A stretch of DNA of 64,000 nucleotides from Pseudarthrobacter phenanthrenivorans Sphe3. GTDB taxonomy: Bacteria > Actinomycetota > Actinomycetes > Actinomycetales > Micrococcaceae. Within the stretch, counting starts at the first letter, position 1. Each line of letters begins with the position of its first letter. A program made the translations under genes and the position numbers. Under the pieces are notes generated by a model. The model did not search any database and was not told the origin of the DNA. It saw only the letters and a program-made list of their open reading frames with translations. This document shows, in pieces, positions 1 to 8,571 of this stretch. The DNA is taken from contig NC_015145.1 in assembly GCF_000189535.1 (NCBI RefSeq), positions 434,001-498,000 on the forward strand, read 5' to 3'.

Positions 1-848
1 TCCTGGCCGCCTTCCATGCCCGTAGTCCCTGGCTGGCGATGGGGACCCTCACTGCGTTGGTGGTGGCGGTGGACTCCCTCCGGGGAACGCTGCCGTTGCT
101 TGCCTACGCCAACCTGGCGTTCCTGTGGTGCGCGGTGCAGCAGCTGGGCTTCCTCGCCGCCGAAGGCCGCTTCGCCAGGCTCTCCCGGTCCCGCCTGCTG
201 GCGGTCATCCTCGGGGCTCACCTGCTGCTCGGTTTCCTCGCCGCGCTGGGGTTGTATTCCTGGAACATGCTGGTGAACCTCAATCCGCCCAACCTGACCC
301 TCCTCCTGCTGGGCATTGCGCAGGCTGCACTGATCGAACTGGCCCGGCCGGCGCTTGTTCCGCTCTGCTCCCTGGGTTGGGTACGCACCCTGCTCGCGGT
401 GGCCGGCGGGCGTTCCCTGACCGTGTACCTGTGGCACCTTCCGCTGCTGGTGGCGATGTCCGGCCTCCTGCTGCTCACGTCCGTCCCCAAACCTGCCTCG
501 GGAACTGCGGAGTGGTGGTGGGCCAGGCCCCTTGTCCTCGTGGCCCTGGTCCTCCTGCTGGTCCCCGCCGTTGCCGCCTTTGGCCGGCTGGAGGAACGTC
601 CGACGGCGCTGCTCCAGGACCGCCATCGGCCTGCGCTGCCGGTGGCCGCCGCCGTCGTGGTTGTCTTTATCCCGCTGGTGGCAGGCGCGGTGCGCGGCCT
701 GACCTTGGGATTGCTGGCTGCCGGCGCCGCCTGCTTCCTCGCTGCGCTCCTGCTTCTGCGCGGCGTGCAGGCACGGCAGCCGGGCAGTGCCAGCCAATCG
801 CCGAGGAGCGACAGCGGGGGCGGAGGCATTGCCAGCGGGGTGAAGTAG
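1..848 (+). CDS. Acyltransferase-3-like membrane protein, C-terminal part (5' end outside window)
   Basis: The reading frame is open from the first bases and has no stop before 848, so the gene begins upstream and only its last ~280 codons are here. The visible part is almost all hydrophobic, with about seven to eight membrane segments, and contains Y-L-W-H-L-P near its middle. That motif is typical of the late membrane helices of acyltransferase-3 (OafA/YrhL-like) proteins, which O-acylate surface glycans or lipids. The tail after the last helix is short, polar and Gly/Ser-rich. The catalytic N-terminal half is not visible, so the family call rests on topology and the YLWHLP motif only. The substrate cannot be told. 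Confidence 0.6.
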   Translation, partial: LAAFHARSPWLAMGTLTALVVAVDSLRGTLPLLAYANLAFLWCAVQQLGFLAAEGRFARLSRSRLLAVILGAHLLLGFLAALGLYSWNMLVNLNPPNLTLLLLGIAQAALIELARPALVPLCSLGWVRTLLAVAGGRSLTVYLWHLPLLVAMSGLLLLTSVPKPASGTAEWWWARPLVLVALVLLLVPAVAAFGRLEERPTALLQDRHRPALPVAAAVVVVFIPLVAGAVRGLTLGLLAAGAACFLAALLLLRGVQARQPGSASQSPRSDSGGGGIASGVK

Positions 849-863
849 TGCCAGTGTCGAACC

Positions 864-1193
864 ATGACCGAGAACATGATGTCCACCGAGGATAGGTTCA
901 CCCCTGACGTCTCCGTGCGGCGCAATGATGCGAAGCACCGTTACGAGCTGCATGTGGGCGGCACGCTGGCCGTCCAATCCTTCTACCGTGACCTTCCGGG
1001 CCACATCGACTTCACCCATACAGAAACAGCCAAGGAGTTTGAGGGGCAGGGATTGGGCAGGGTGCTGGCCCACTTCGCGCTTGACGACGTGGTGGCAGCG
1101 GGAAAGCGGATCATTCCGCATTGCCCGTTCATAGCCGGATACCTGCGCAAGCATGAAGGCTACGAACAATGCGTTGACTGGCCCGACAGCTGA
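864..1193 (+). CDS. Small GNAT-type N-acetyltransferase (YidJ/Gtn10-like)
   Basis: A 109-residue protein of the minimal GNAT class. It contains the acetyl-CoA pyrophosphate-binding loop G-Q-G-L-G, preceded by the F-x-H-T-E-T strand, and ends with the C-P-F-I-A-G-Y-L-R-K motif typical of the short GCN5-related family. Proteins of this family usually have no assigned substrate. A CAGTGT hexamer lies exactly six bases before the ATG at 864, so the mRNA may be leaderless; no good Shine-Dalgarno sequence is seen. A second in-frame ATG pair lies four codons on. It follows the membrane gene by 15 bases but the two have no obvious functional link. Confidence 0.85.
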   Translation: MTENMMSTEDRFTPDVSVRRNDAKHRYELHVGGTLAVQSFYRDLPGHIDFTHTETAKEFEGQGLGRVLAHFALDDVVAAGKRIIPHCPFIAGYLRKHEGYEQCVDWPDS

Positions 1194-1335
1194 GCCTTCT
1201 TCACAAATAAGCAACCGCCCCACGTTTTATGGGCAACGGAGCCGGGTAATTCCTCCTGAGCGCGGTCTTGCAGTGGGCGCACGCATATTGTCTTCGCGTG
1301 CCCCCAGGGCTGCGCACCACCGGAAGGAATCCTGG

Positions 1336-2310
1336 ATGGACCGCCGGGAACAGCTGTTTGATGTGGCGATCATTGGGGGAGGGCCGGCGGGGTTGAGCGC
1401 GGGCGTCGCCCTGGCGAGGGCATTGCGCTCCGTGGTGGTGATCGACGCCGGAGGGCAACGGAACCTGAAGGCAGAAGGGGTGCACGGTTTCCTGACCCGT
1501 GAGGGCATGAGCCCCCACGCGCTCCTTGAGGCTGGCCGGCGGGAGCTGGCGGAGTTCGGCGGGAAGGCCGTCACAGGTTACGTGAACTCAGGACGGCGCG
1601 AGGACGGGAACTTCCTGCTTTCGCTCGATGACGGCTCATTCCGCTCCGCACGCCGGCTGCTCATCACTTCCGGGATCACCGACCACCTTCCAGACCTTCC
1701 CGGGGTGGCCGAACGCTGGGGCAGGGACGTGCTCTACTGTCCCTATTGCCACGGCTGGGAAATCAGGAACCGGAACGTGGGCGTCCTGGCGGCTGATGCC
1801 CACGCCGTCCGCCAGGCGCTGACCTTTCGCCAGTGGAGTCCCCACGTCACCCTGCTGCTCAACGGTGCCATAAGGCTCAGCCCCGGGGAAGCGGAGCAGC
1901 TGGAAGCCCGGAATGTCCATGTGGTTGAGGGCAAGGTACGGGGCCTGGACATTCAGCATGACCGGCTCGCGGGGGTGCATTTCGACGACGGAAGCGCAGT
2001 GCCGCTGGAGGTCCTGGTGGTCAGCCCGGCTACCGTCAGCAAGGCCGATATGCTCCAGGCCATCGGACTGGAGCCCGACGGCCTCGAGGAAGGGCCGGGC
2101 AGCCGACTGGCGGCTGATGACTCCGGGCAAACCTCATGCCCGGGCGTGTGGGCTGCGGGGAATGCCACGGACGTCTCAGCCCAGGTAATGACGGCGGCTG
2201 CAGCAGGACTGAAGGCCGCTGAGGCGATCAACGCCGACCTCGTGCTGGAGGACACCCGCCAGGCGGTGGAACGTGCAAGGGCCGGGACCGCTCCGGTCCC
2301 GGCCCCTTAG
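1336..2310 (+). CDS. NAD(P)/FAD-dependent oxidoreductase, thioredoxin-reductase-like
   Basis: A 324-residue flavoprotein of the low-molecular-weight thioredoxin reductase fold. The FAD-binding G14-x-G16-x-x-G19 motif opens the protein. The redox-active-like pair is C135-P-Y-C138, followed by H-G-W-E, in place of the C-A-T/V-C of standard TrxB. The C-terminal FAD motif reads G-V-W-A-A-G-N-A. This CPYC subgroup is common in actinobacteria and often acts with partners other than thioredoxin; the partner is unknown here. The frame is open further upstream, but the ATG at 1336 has a strong GGAAGGAAT ribosome site and starts right before the flavin fold. No thioredoxin gene is nearby. Confidence 0.88.
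   Translation: MDRREQLFDVAIIGGGPAGLSAGVALARALRSVVVIDAGGQRNLKAEGVHGFLTREGMSPHALLEAGRRELAEFGGKAVTGYVNSGRREDGNFLLSLDDGSFRSARRLLITSGITDHLPDLPGVAERWGRDVLYCPYCHGWEIRNRNVGVLAADAHAVRQALTFRQWSPHVTLLLNGAIRLSPGEAEQLEARNVHVVEGKVRGLDIQHDRLAGVHFDDGSAVPLEVLVVSPATVSKADMLQAIGLEPDGLEEGPGSRLAADDSGQTSCPGVWAAGNATDVSAQVMTAAAAGLKAAEAINADLVLEDTRQAVERARAGTAPVPAP
2281..2303. terminator. Hairpin at the 3' end of the flavoprotein gene
   Basis: Perfect 9-base arms (GCCGGGACC and GGTCCCGGC) with a 5-base loop, lying just inside the stop codon of the flavoprotein gene. No U-tract follows, so it is a possible GC-type terminator or a coding-constrained palindrome. Confidence 0.35.
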
Positions 2311-2333
2311 CCCGGCTGGTTCAGCCCGTTAGT

Positions 2334-2382
2334 CCAGCCCGTTCAGCCGGCGAGCTTACTCCAACCCGTTCAGCTGGCGAGC
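2334..2382. repeat. Two-copy tandem repeat, period 27 bases
   Basis: Two 22-base copies, 2334-2355 and 2361-2382, agree at 20 of 22 positions (core CCCGTTCAGC, then GGCGAGC). They lie between two convergent genes, and the second copy covers the stop codon of the minus-strand gene at 2370. The 27-base period equals nine codons, which fits a local duplication around the 3' end of that gene. Confidence 0.7.
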
Positions 2383-2681
2383 GCGTGTCCGCTAAGGACG
2401 GGGGCGTCAATGGTGAAGCCGCATGCGCAGCGGTAGGTTTCCACTTGCTCGGACACCTCGCTGGTACCCAAGGCCACCACGCTGGTTCCGTCGACGTACA
2501 CAGGCTGCCGGACGGGCAGTATCTGCGGGTCCACCCGCTGCATCGGGGTGCGGCAGTGCACCCGTGTAGTGAGGGTGTCCAGCAGGCCCATATCCGCGGG
2601 CCGGGTGGTGCTCAGGGAAATCGCTGCTCGTGTATCGGGCTCCCCAAGCGCCGTAAGCTGGTGGTCTATTGCGGTGGTCAT
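2370..2681 (-). CDS. Small protein of unknown function with Cys motifs
   Basis: I do not recognise this 103-residue protein. The ATG at 2681 is preceded by a good AAGGAAG ribosome site. The sequence has an isolated C-R-T-P-M and, near the end, C-A-C-G-F, so three cysteines could bind a metal or form a disulfide. There is no signal peptide or membrane segment. It converges on the flavoprotein gene. About 90 bases upstream lies a copy of the TAAG/CTTA palindrome described elsewhere in this annotation. Codon use fits the neighbours, so it is probably a real gene. Confidence 0.6.
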   Translation of the reverse strand: MTTAIDHQLTALGEPDTRAAISLSTTRPADMGLLDTLTTRVHCRTPMQRVDPQILPVRQPVYVDGTSVVALGTSEVSEQVETYRCACGFTIDAPVLSGHALAS

Positions 2682-2765
2682 GATGTTCTTCCTTGGGCTT
2701 CTTTCACGGAACTGCCGGCGTTGGCAGCCCCGCCGCGAACTGCTTGCGGAGGTTCATTTACCCAG

Positions 2766-2787
2766 TAAGCAAAGCATGCTTACTAAT
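2766..2787. promoter_or_regulatory. TAAG/CTTA palindromic element (degenerate copy)
   Basis: Contains CATGCTTACTAAT, matching the right half and the -10 position of the recurring element upstream of dps (37770) and the sigma gene (44681). Here a second TAAG lies further upstream and the perfectly spaced left half reads AAAG. It sits in the 389-base gap between the small gene at 2681 and desA, and its target is unclear. Confidence 0.4.
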
Positions 2788-3009
2788 TCTTCGGCAAGTC
2801 CGGGACCGCCCCGCCCCGGATCGAGTCCATCTAAGGGTTCTGCGGACTCCTTGTTGCGCCGCGCCCTTGCGGCCCCGCGTGCCCTTGGCAATTCGAAAGC
2901 GGAAATCCTGCAGCAAAACAGCCTGTCCCGCCAGTCAAGGGCCGTCCTTCACGGCTTCGTACGACATGTCGCCGACACGTTCGGCAAATACATCACAAAA
3001 GTTTGATTA

Positions 3010-3028
3010 AAAGGCAAGCCTAAGTAAG
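3010..3028 (+). promoter_or_regulatory. Iron box (DtxR/IdeR/DmdR-type operator) of the des operon
   Basis: The 19 bases match the consensus TWAGGTTAGSCTAACCTWA at 12 positions, with the core AGSCTAA intact. The site lies about 45 bases upstream of the desA start. DtxR-family repressors bind such sites with Fe2+ and shut off siderophore genes when iron is plentiful. This fits the four downstream genes. The regulator itself is not in this window. Confidence 0.75.
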
Positions 3029-3070
3029 GCTGTCCTTTGTTGATCCGAAACGCCGACCGAAGGAAGACCA

Positions 3071-4696
3071 GTGCCCCTGATGCCCCGTTTTGACGAGCTG
3101 GATGTGGATGAACCGTGCAACACGCAGGAGCCCAGCCGCCAGGATCCCGAACTCGGCGAACCGGACGGCCAGGACTTTGGCTCCCGGGTGGAACTCGCAC
3201 TGGGTGCGACGAACCAGCTCCTCAATGCCCGGAACTCGCCCCGCTATGTAGCGCAGGTGCTGCAGGGCGTCACTGCTGTGGCCACCAAGCTGGAGCGGAC
3301 CACCCGCCCCTTCACCGGCGCCGGGCCTTCCGAACTGAAGGCCCGCGTGGGCGCCGTTGACCTCGAAACACCCCTGCCGGACACCGCCGCCGCGCTCCAG
3401 GAGCTCGAGGAGGTCTATCTGCGGGACGCCATCTACTTCCACGATGCCAAGTACGCCGCACACCTCAACTGCCCCGTGGTGATTCCGGCGCTGGTTGGGG
3501 AAGCGGTCCTCTCTGCGGTGAACTCGTCGATGGACACCTGGGACCAGAGCGCAGGCGCCACCATGATTGAACGACGGCTCATTGACTGGACGGCAGAACG
3601 CCTCGGCCTCGGCAGCGACTCCGACGGCATCTTCACGTCCGGCGGGAGCCAGTCAAACCTCCAGGCGCTGCTGATCGCCCGCAACCACGCGGTGGCCCGG
3701 CTCCGCCAGGATCCGTCCCGCAGAAGCCTCCGTCTTCCGGCGCTGCTGGACACCCTTCGAATCTTCACCTCGGAAGACAGCCACTTCAGCATCCAAAAAT
3801 CGGCTTCGATGCTTGGCCTGGGATTCGACGCCGTCGTCACCGTCCCGTGCACGCCGGACCACCGCATGGATCCTTCCGCCCTGGCCGGCGCCCTGGCCCA
3901 AGCACGCGCCCTGGGCCTGACCCCCATGGCGGTGGTGGCCACCGCAGGCACCACCGACTTCGGCGCGGTGGACCCGCTTGCCGAGCTCGCCGTCCCGGCA
4001 CGCACCCATGGGGCCTGGTTCCATGTGGATGCAGCCTACGGCGGCGGGCTGATGGTGTCCGGCCGCTACCGCCACCTCCTGGACGGAACCCGGCTCGCCG
4101 ACTCGGTTACCGTGGACTTCCACAAGACCTTCTTCCAGCCGGTCAGTTCCAGCGCCCTCCTGGTCAGTGACAGGAGCATGCTGCGCCACATCACCTACTA
4201 CGCGGACTACCTCAATCCCGAGAGCGCGGCACTGGCCGAGATCCCCAACCAGGTGGACAAGAGCATCCAGACCACCCGCCGGTTCGACGCCCTGAAGCTC
4301 TGGCTCACCCTCCGGATCATGGGCCCGGACGCTATCGGCGCCCTGTTCGACGAAGCAATTGACCTGGCCGCCCGCGTGGGCTCGCTCCTCGCCCGCGACG
4401 ACGACTTCGAACTCGCCGCGCCGCCGCAGCTCAGCACTCTCGTGTTCCGGTACCGGCCCCGGCTGGACAATGGCGAGCGGCTCAGCGAGGACGCCGCAGA
4501 CGCCCTCAATCCCGCCATCCGCGCCGCCGTCTTCGCCTCCGGCGAGGCCGTAGTGGCCGGAACCAAGGTGGCAGGCCGCCACTACCTCAAGTTCACCCTG
4601 CTCAACGCCGAGGCCACCCTCGAGGACATCGCCGGGATCATCAGCCTCCTCCGCCGCACCGGTGCCGGACTGGTGGAAAGCGGGGCGGCGGCATGA
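3071..4696 (+). CDS. desA: DesA-like lysine decarboxylase (PLP-dependent)
   Basis: A 541-residue group II PLP decarboxylase. By analogy with desferrioxamine synthesis it turns L-lysine into cadaverine. The PLP lysine is K352 in D-F-H-K-T-F-F-Q, and the H-V-D-A-A-Y-G-G motif that holds the cofactor lies about 30 residues before it. The fold-2 signature T-S-G-G-S-Q-S-N is also present. The start is GTG at 3071, behind AAGGAAG; an ATG four codons on is an alternative. It is the first gene of a four-gene operon behind an iron box and overlaps the next gene by 4 bases. Family members also decarboxylate diaminobutyrate or ornithine, but the downstream genes favour lysine. Confidence 0.9.
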   Translation: MPLMPRFDELDVDEPCNTQEPSRQDPELGEPDGQDFGSRVELALGATNQLLNARNSPRYVAQVLQGVTAVATKLERTTRPFTGAGPSELKARVGAVDLETPLPDTAAALQELEEVYLRDAIYFHDAKYAAHLNCPVVIPALVGEAVLSAVNSSMDTWDQSAGATMIERRLIDWTAERLGLGSDSDGIFTSGGSQSNLQALLIARNHAVARLRQDPSRRSLRLPALLDTLRIFTSEDSHFSIQKSASMLGLGFDAVVTVPCTPDHRMDPSALAGALAQARALGLTPMAVVATAGTTDFGAVDPLAELAVPARTHGAWFHVDAAYGGGLMVSGRYRHLLDGTRLADSVTVDFHKTFFQPVSSSALLVSDRSMLRHITYYADYLNPESAALAEIPNQVDKSIQTTRRFDALKLWLTLRIMGPDAIGALFDEAIDLAARVGSLLARDDDFELAAPPQLSTLVFRYRPRLDNGERLSEDAADALNPAIRAAVFASGEAVVAGTKVAGRHYLKFTLLNAEATLEDIAGIISLLRRTGAGLVESGAAA

Positions 4697-6078
4697 GCAC
4701 CTCCACCCCGGGCAAGGTCCACGACTTCGCCGCCATCGGCGTCGGCCCCTTCAACCTGGGCCTCGCAGCGCTCGCCGAGCCCGTGGCAGGGCTGGACGGC
4801 GTCTTCCTCGACCAGCGCGGGTCCTTCGACTGGCACCCGGGGATGATGCTGGAGCCCGCCCACCTGCAGGTACCCTTCATGGCGGACCTCGTCACGCTGG
4901 CCGACCCCACGTCGCGCTTTTCTTTCCTGAACTTCCTCAAGCAGACCGGCAGGCTCTACCGCTTCTACATCCGGGAGAACTTCTACCCCCTCCGTGCCGA
5001 GTACAACCAGTACTGCCAGTGGGTGGCCGGGCAGCTGCCCGCCGCTCGTTTTGGCACAGCTGTGCTGGAAACTGCATACAAGGACGGCGTGTACCGGCTT
5101 TCCCTCTCGGGTCCGGAGGGCCCTGAGGTACTGCTGGCGCGGCGGCTGGTGCTGGGCACCGGCACCTCCCCCTATATTCCGGAGGCTGCGGCAGGTATCG
5201 TCGCGGCCTCAGCCGCCGGGAGCGGGGGAGTGGTCCTGCACAACGCCGAGTACCTGGCCCGGAAGGCGGAACTGCAGCAGCAACGCAGCATCACCATCCT
5301 CGGCAGCGGCCAGAGCGCCGCGGAGATCTACTACGAGCTGCTCCAGGAAGCGGATGCCCACGGCTACCGGCTGAACTGGGTCACCCGCTCCGGCCGGTTC
5401 TTCCCGCTGGAGTACACCAAGCTGACCCTGGAAATGACCTCGCCAGAATACGTCGACTACTTCCACGCCCTCCCGCAGCAGCAGCGAGACCACCTCAACA
5501 AAACACAGAAGAACCTCTACAAGGGCATCAACTCCGAACTGATCGACGCCATCTACGACCTCCTCTATGCCAAGAGCATCTCCGGCCTGGTGGACACCCA
5601 ACTGCTGACCCACTCGACCCTGACCGCGGCTGCATGGAATGCCGAGGCTGGAACCCATACCCTGCACCTGGCGCACGGCGAGCAGGGATCCAACTACACC
5701 CTGGACAGCGAGGCCGTGGTGCTCGCCACCGGCTACGCCTACCAGGAGCCGGACTTCCTGGCAGGCATCCAGGACCGCATCGCCCGGGACAGTGCAGGCA
5801 GGTTCGCCGTGGACCGGGACTACAGCACAGGCGTGGAACCTGGGGAAATCTTCGTCCAGAACGCGGAGCTGCACACGCACGGCTTCGCCACCCCGGACCT
5901 GGGCATGGGCGCCTACCGCAACTCCCGCATCCTGCGGGCAATCCTGGGGCGCGAGGTGTACCAGGTGGAGCGGAGCATCGCGTTCCAGCAGTTCGGGGCC
6001 CCCGGCTATGGACAGCAGCCCGGGAAAGCCGGCTGCCGTGGAGAGCAGGCCGATGCCGTGGCAGGGGTGCCGGCATGA
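4693..6078 (+). CDS. desB: DesB-like L-lysine/cadaverine N-monooxygenase
   Basis: A 461-residue flavin-dependent N-hydroxylating monooxygenase (IucD/SidA family). The FAD motif G16-x-G18-P-F-N-L-G-L is at the N-terminus, and the NADPH site is G204-S-G-Q-S-A-A-E-I-Y. The D/A-T-G-Y motif (V-L-A-T-G-Y-A-Y) appears in the C-terminal third. In desferrioxamine synthesis it hydroxylates cadaverine to N-hydroxycadaverine with O2 and NADPH. It starts with ATG inside the end of desA and its own stop overlaps the desC start (ATGA), so the genes are translationally coupled. Confidence 0.92.
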   Translation: MSTSTPGKVHDFAAIGVGPFNLGLAALAEPVAGLDGVFLDQRGSFDWHPGMMLEPAHLQVPFMADLVTLADPTSRFSFLNFLKQTGRLYRFYIRENFYPLRAEYNQYCQWVAGQLPAARFGTAVLETAYKDGVYRLSLSGPEGPEVLLARRLVLGTGTSPYIPEAAAGIVAASAAGSGGVVLHNAEYLARKAELQQQRSITILGSGQSAAEIYYELLQEADAHGYRLNWVTRSGRFFPLEYTKLTLEMTSPEYVDYFHALPQQQRDHLNKTQKNLYKGINSELIDAIYDLLYAKSISGLVDTQLLTHSTLTAAAWNAEAGTHTLHLAHGEQGSNYTLDSEAVVLATGYAYQEPDFLAGIQDRIARDSAGRFAVDRDYSTGVEPGEIFVQNAELHTHGFATPDLGMGAYRNSRILRAILGREVYQVERSIAFQQFGAPGYGQQPGKAGCRGEQADAVAGVPA

Positions 6079-6674
6079 GGTTCACCTTCCGCTGCCTGGA
6101 CGCCCGGGCCGACGCCCCGCTCCTCCACAGCTGGGTGACGCAACCCTACGCCTCGTTCTGGGGCATGCTGTCCGCCACCGTGCCTGACGTGGTGGCTGAA
6201 TACGCAAGGATCCAGGCCAGCAGCCATCATCACGCCCTGCTGGGGCTCGACGGCGGCGTCCCCGCCTTCCTGATGGAGGAGTACCTGCCGGCGTCCTCGC
6301 CGCTGGGCGCGGTGTACCCGGTCCTCCCCGGAGACCTGGGAATGCACCTGCTGGTGGCGCCGCCGCGGGACACTCCCGAACCCGGCTACACCACGGCGGT
6401 GATGGACGCCGTCCTGGAGCGGCTGTTCGCCAAGCCCGGCGTGGACCGGATCGTGGTGGAACCCGACGTGCGGAACACGAAGATCCACGCCCTGAATGAA
6501 CGGCTGGGCTTCCAGCCTGCCGGGGTGGTGGCGCTTCCGGACAAGGAGGCGCTCCTGAGTTTCTGCACCCGCACCGGCTACGCTGCCGCCCGCGCAGCAC
6601 TGCACTTCACCGGCCTCGAATCCGCCAGCCTCGAATCCACCAGAACCCCCGCACCACATGGAGCCTCACTGTGA
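6075..6674 (+). CDS. desC: DesC-like GNAT acyltransferase (hydroxamate-forming)
   Basis: A 199-residue acyltransferase of the IucB/RhbD/DesC branch. It transfers an acetyl or succinyl group from CoA to N-hydroxycadaverine, giving the hydroxamate that binds iron. Family features include H-H-H-A-L-L-G-L-D-G near residue 55, the D-L-G-M-H-L-L-V-A-P strand, and the C-terminal E-P-D-V-R-N-T-K-I-H-A-L-N-E-R-L-G-F motif shared with siderophore acyltransferases. The ATG at 6075 overlaps the desB stop; the frame is open further upstream but those codons lie inside desB. The stop overlaps the GTG of desD. Confidence 0.9.
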   Translation: MRFTFRCLDARADAPLLHSWVTQPYASFWGMLSATVPDVVAEYARIQASSHHHALLGLDGGVPAFLMEEYLPASSPLGAVYPVLPGDLGMHLLVAPPRDTPEPGYTTAVMDAVLERLFAKPGVDRIVVEPDVRNTKIHALNERLGFQPAGVVALPDKEALLSFCTRTGYAAARAALHFTGLESASLESTRTPAPHGASL

Positions 6675-8545
6675 CCATCCAGTTCGATCCTGCCCTGTCC
6701 GTCCCCACTGCCCCCGCCCCGTACCTCACCCGTGACCGGTGGGACAACGCAAACCGGCACCTGCTCCGGAAGGCGCTCGCCGAGTTCTCCCACGAACGGA
6801 TACTCGCCCCCGAACCCGTGGCTGCCCCGGAGCCCGTGGACCTTCCGGAACTGCCCGCTTCCGGACACGCCTCCTACCGGCTCCGCAGCAGCGACGGCGT
6901 CCTCGAATACCGCTTCAACGCCAAAGTCCTGGAACTGGACCACTGGTCCATCGACGCTGCCTCCATCCAGTGCTTCAGGGACGGTTCAGGCGTCCCGTTG
7001 GACGTGCTCGAGTTCATCACGGCGTTCCACGAGACCCTGGGGATCAACCTCCAGATGCTCCCCGTCTACCTCGAAGAGGTCAGCAGCACCCTGGCCAGCC
7101 ATGCGTACAAGCAGTGGGCGGGGCATCCTTCATCAGCGGAACTTGCGGCCGGAATTACCGGCGGACTGGACCCGGCCGTTGACTTCCAGGCCATCGAACG
7201 GAGCATGACCGAAGGCCACCCCTGCTTCGTGGCCAACAACGGGCGCCTGGGCTTCGGCATCAGCGACTACCACGCCTTCGCCCCCGAAAGCGCTGCCCCC
7301 GTGCAACTGGAATGGATCGCCGTGCACCGCAGCCACGCCGTCTTCACTGCCACCCACGGCCTGGACTACCGGGCGCACCTGAACACCGAACTTGGGCCGT
7401 TGCTGGATGATTTCGAAGCCCGGCTGCAGCTGCGGGGCCTCATCCCGGAACAGTACTTCCTGATGCCCGTGCACCCCTGGCAGTGGGAGAACAAGCTCAC
7501 GGTCACGTTCGCGGCCGAAATCGCCGGGCAGCGAATCGTGCACCTGGGCACGGGGATGGACAGCTACCAGGCGCAGCAGTCCATCCGGACCTTCTTCAAC
7601 ACCAGCGCGCCGGCCCGGCACTACGTCAAGACCGCCATGTCCGTGCTGAACATGGGCTTCATGCGGGGACTGTCGCCGGACTACATGAAAGCCACCCCCG
7701 CCATTAATGACTGGCTGCGGAAGCTGATCGAATCCGACGCCGCACTCCAGCGCCGCGGCTTCGCCATGATCGGTGAACGTGCCGCAATCGGCTACCACAA
7801 CAGCTACTACGAGGCCGCCTCCGCCAAGGGCTCGCCCTACCGGAAGATGCTCTCGGCCCTGTGGCGCGAAAGCCCGCTGCCACTGCTGCAGGATGGGCAG
7901 CAGCTGGCCACCATGGCGTCGCTCCTGCACGTGGATGCCGCCGGTAAGCCCATGGTTTCCGCCTTCATCGAGCGGTCCGGACTGGCCCCGGCGGAGTGGC
8001 TGCGGCGGTACCTCGAGGCCTACCTGGTTCCGCTGGTGCACTGCCTGTTCCGGTACGAGCTGGCGTTCATGCCGCACGGCGAGAACGTGATCCTCGTCCT
8101 TGAGGACGGGGTCCCTGTCCGGGCCATCATGAAGGACATTGCCGAGGAAATCGTGGTGATGGGGGACAAGGTCAGCCTTCCGGAAGAGGTCCTACGCATC
8201 AAGGTGGACATTCCGGACGGGGAGAAGCCGCTGGCCGTCTTCACGGACATCTTCGACTGCATCTTCCGCTTCCTGGCCGCACTGCTGGATGAGGACGGCA
8301 AACTCAGCCAGGAGGCGTTCTGGCGCACCGTCGCCGGCGCCATCAAGGACTACCAGGCCCAGCACCCGGACCTCGCGGCGCAGTTCACCCGCCACGACCT
8401 GTTCGCCGAGGATTTTGACCTGTCCTGCCTGAACCGGCTCCAGCTGCGCAACAACCAGCAGATGCTGGACCTGGCGGACCCCTCCGGCGGGCTGCAGATG
8501 GCCGGGCGGCTGGCGAATCCGCTGGCACGGTTTGCAGGAAGGTAG
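6671..8545 (+). CDS. desD: DesD-like NRPS-independent siderophore synthetase (IucA/IucC family)
   Basis: A 624-residue synthetase that joins and cyclises acylated hydroxycadaverine units with ATP, giving desferrioxamine-type macrocycles. Family motifs seen are G-H-P near residue 178 (T-E-G-H-P-C-F), H-P-W-Q-W-E, and K-T-A-M-S-V-L-N-M-G-F-M-R. The catalytic ATP-binding segment carries H-G-E-N, and the ferric iron reductase-like C-terminal domain ends the protein. The start is GTG, overlapping the desC stop. No uptake or export gene follows, so import of the ferri-siderophore must be encoded elsewhere. Confidence 0.93.
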   Translation: MTIQFDPALSVPTAPAPYLTRDRWDNANRHLLRKALAEFSHERILAPEPVAAPEPVDLPELPASGHASYRLRSSDGVLEYRFNAKVLELDHWSIDAASIQCFRDGSGVPLDVLEFITAFHETLGINLQMLPVYLEEVSSTLASHAYKQWAGHPSSAELAAGITGGLDPAVDFQAIERSMTEGHPCFVANNGRLGFGISDYHAFAPESAAPVQLEWIAVHRSHAVFTATHGLDYRAHLNTELGPLLDDFEARLQLRGLIPEQYFLMPVHPWQWENKLTVTFAAEIAGQRIVHLGTGMDSYQAQQSIRTFFNTSAPARHYVKTAMSVLNMGFMRGLSPDYMKATPAINDWLRKLIESDAALQRRGFAMIGERAAIGYHNSYYEAASAKGSPYRKMLSALWRESPLPLLQDGQQLATMASLLHVDAAGKPMVSAFIERSGLAPAEWLRRYLEAYLVPLVHCLFRYELAFMPHGENVILVLEDGVPVRAIMKDIAEEIVVMGDKVSLPEEVLRIKVDIPDGEKPLAVFTDIFDCIFRFLAALLDEDGKLSQEAFWRTVAGAIKDYQAQHPDLAAQFTRHDLFAEDFDLSCLNRLQLRNNQQMLDLADPSGGLQMAGRLANPLARFAGR

Positions 8546-8571
8546 CGGCGGCAGGTGGCTAGGCTTGCAGC

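Noticed and set aside
2693..3010. Possible gene in the gap before desA
   Set aside because: No ribosome site, atypical sequence, and it runs over the TAAG element to the iron box.
8540..8571. A continuing des operon into the SDR at 8572
   Set aside because: The SDR has its own leaderless -10 box six bases before the ATG, and no siderophore link is known.
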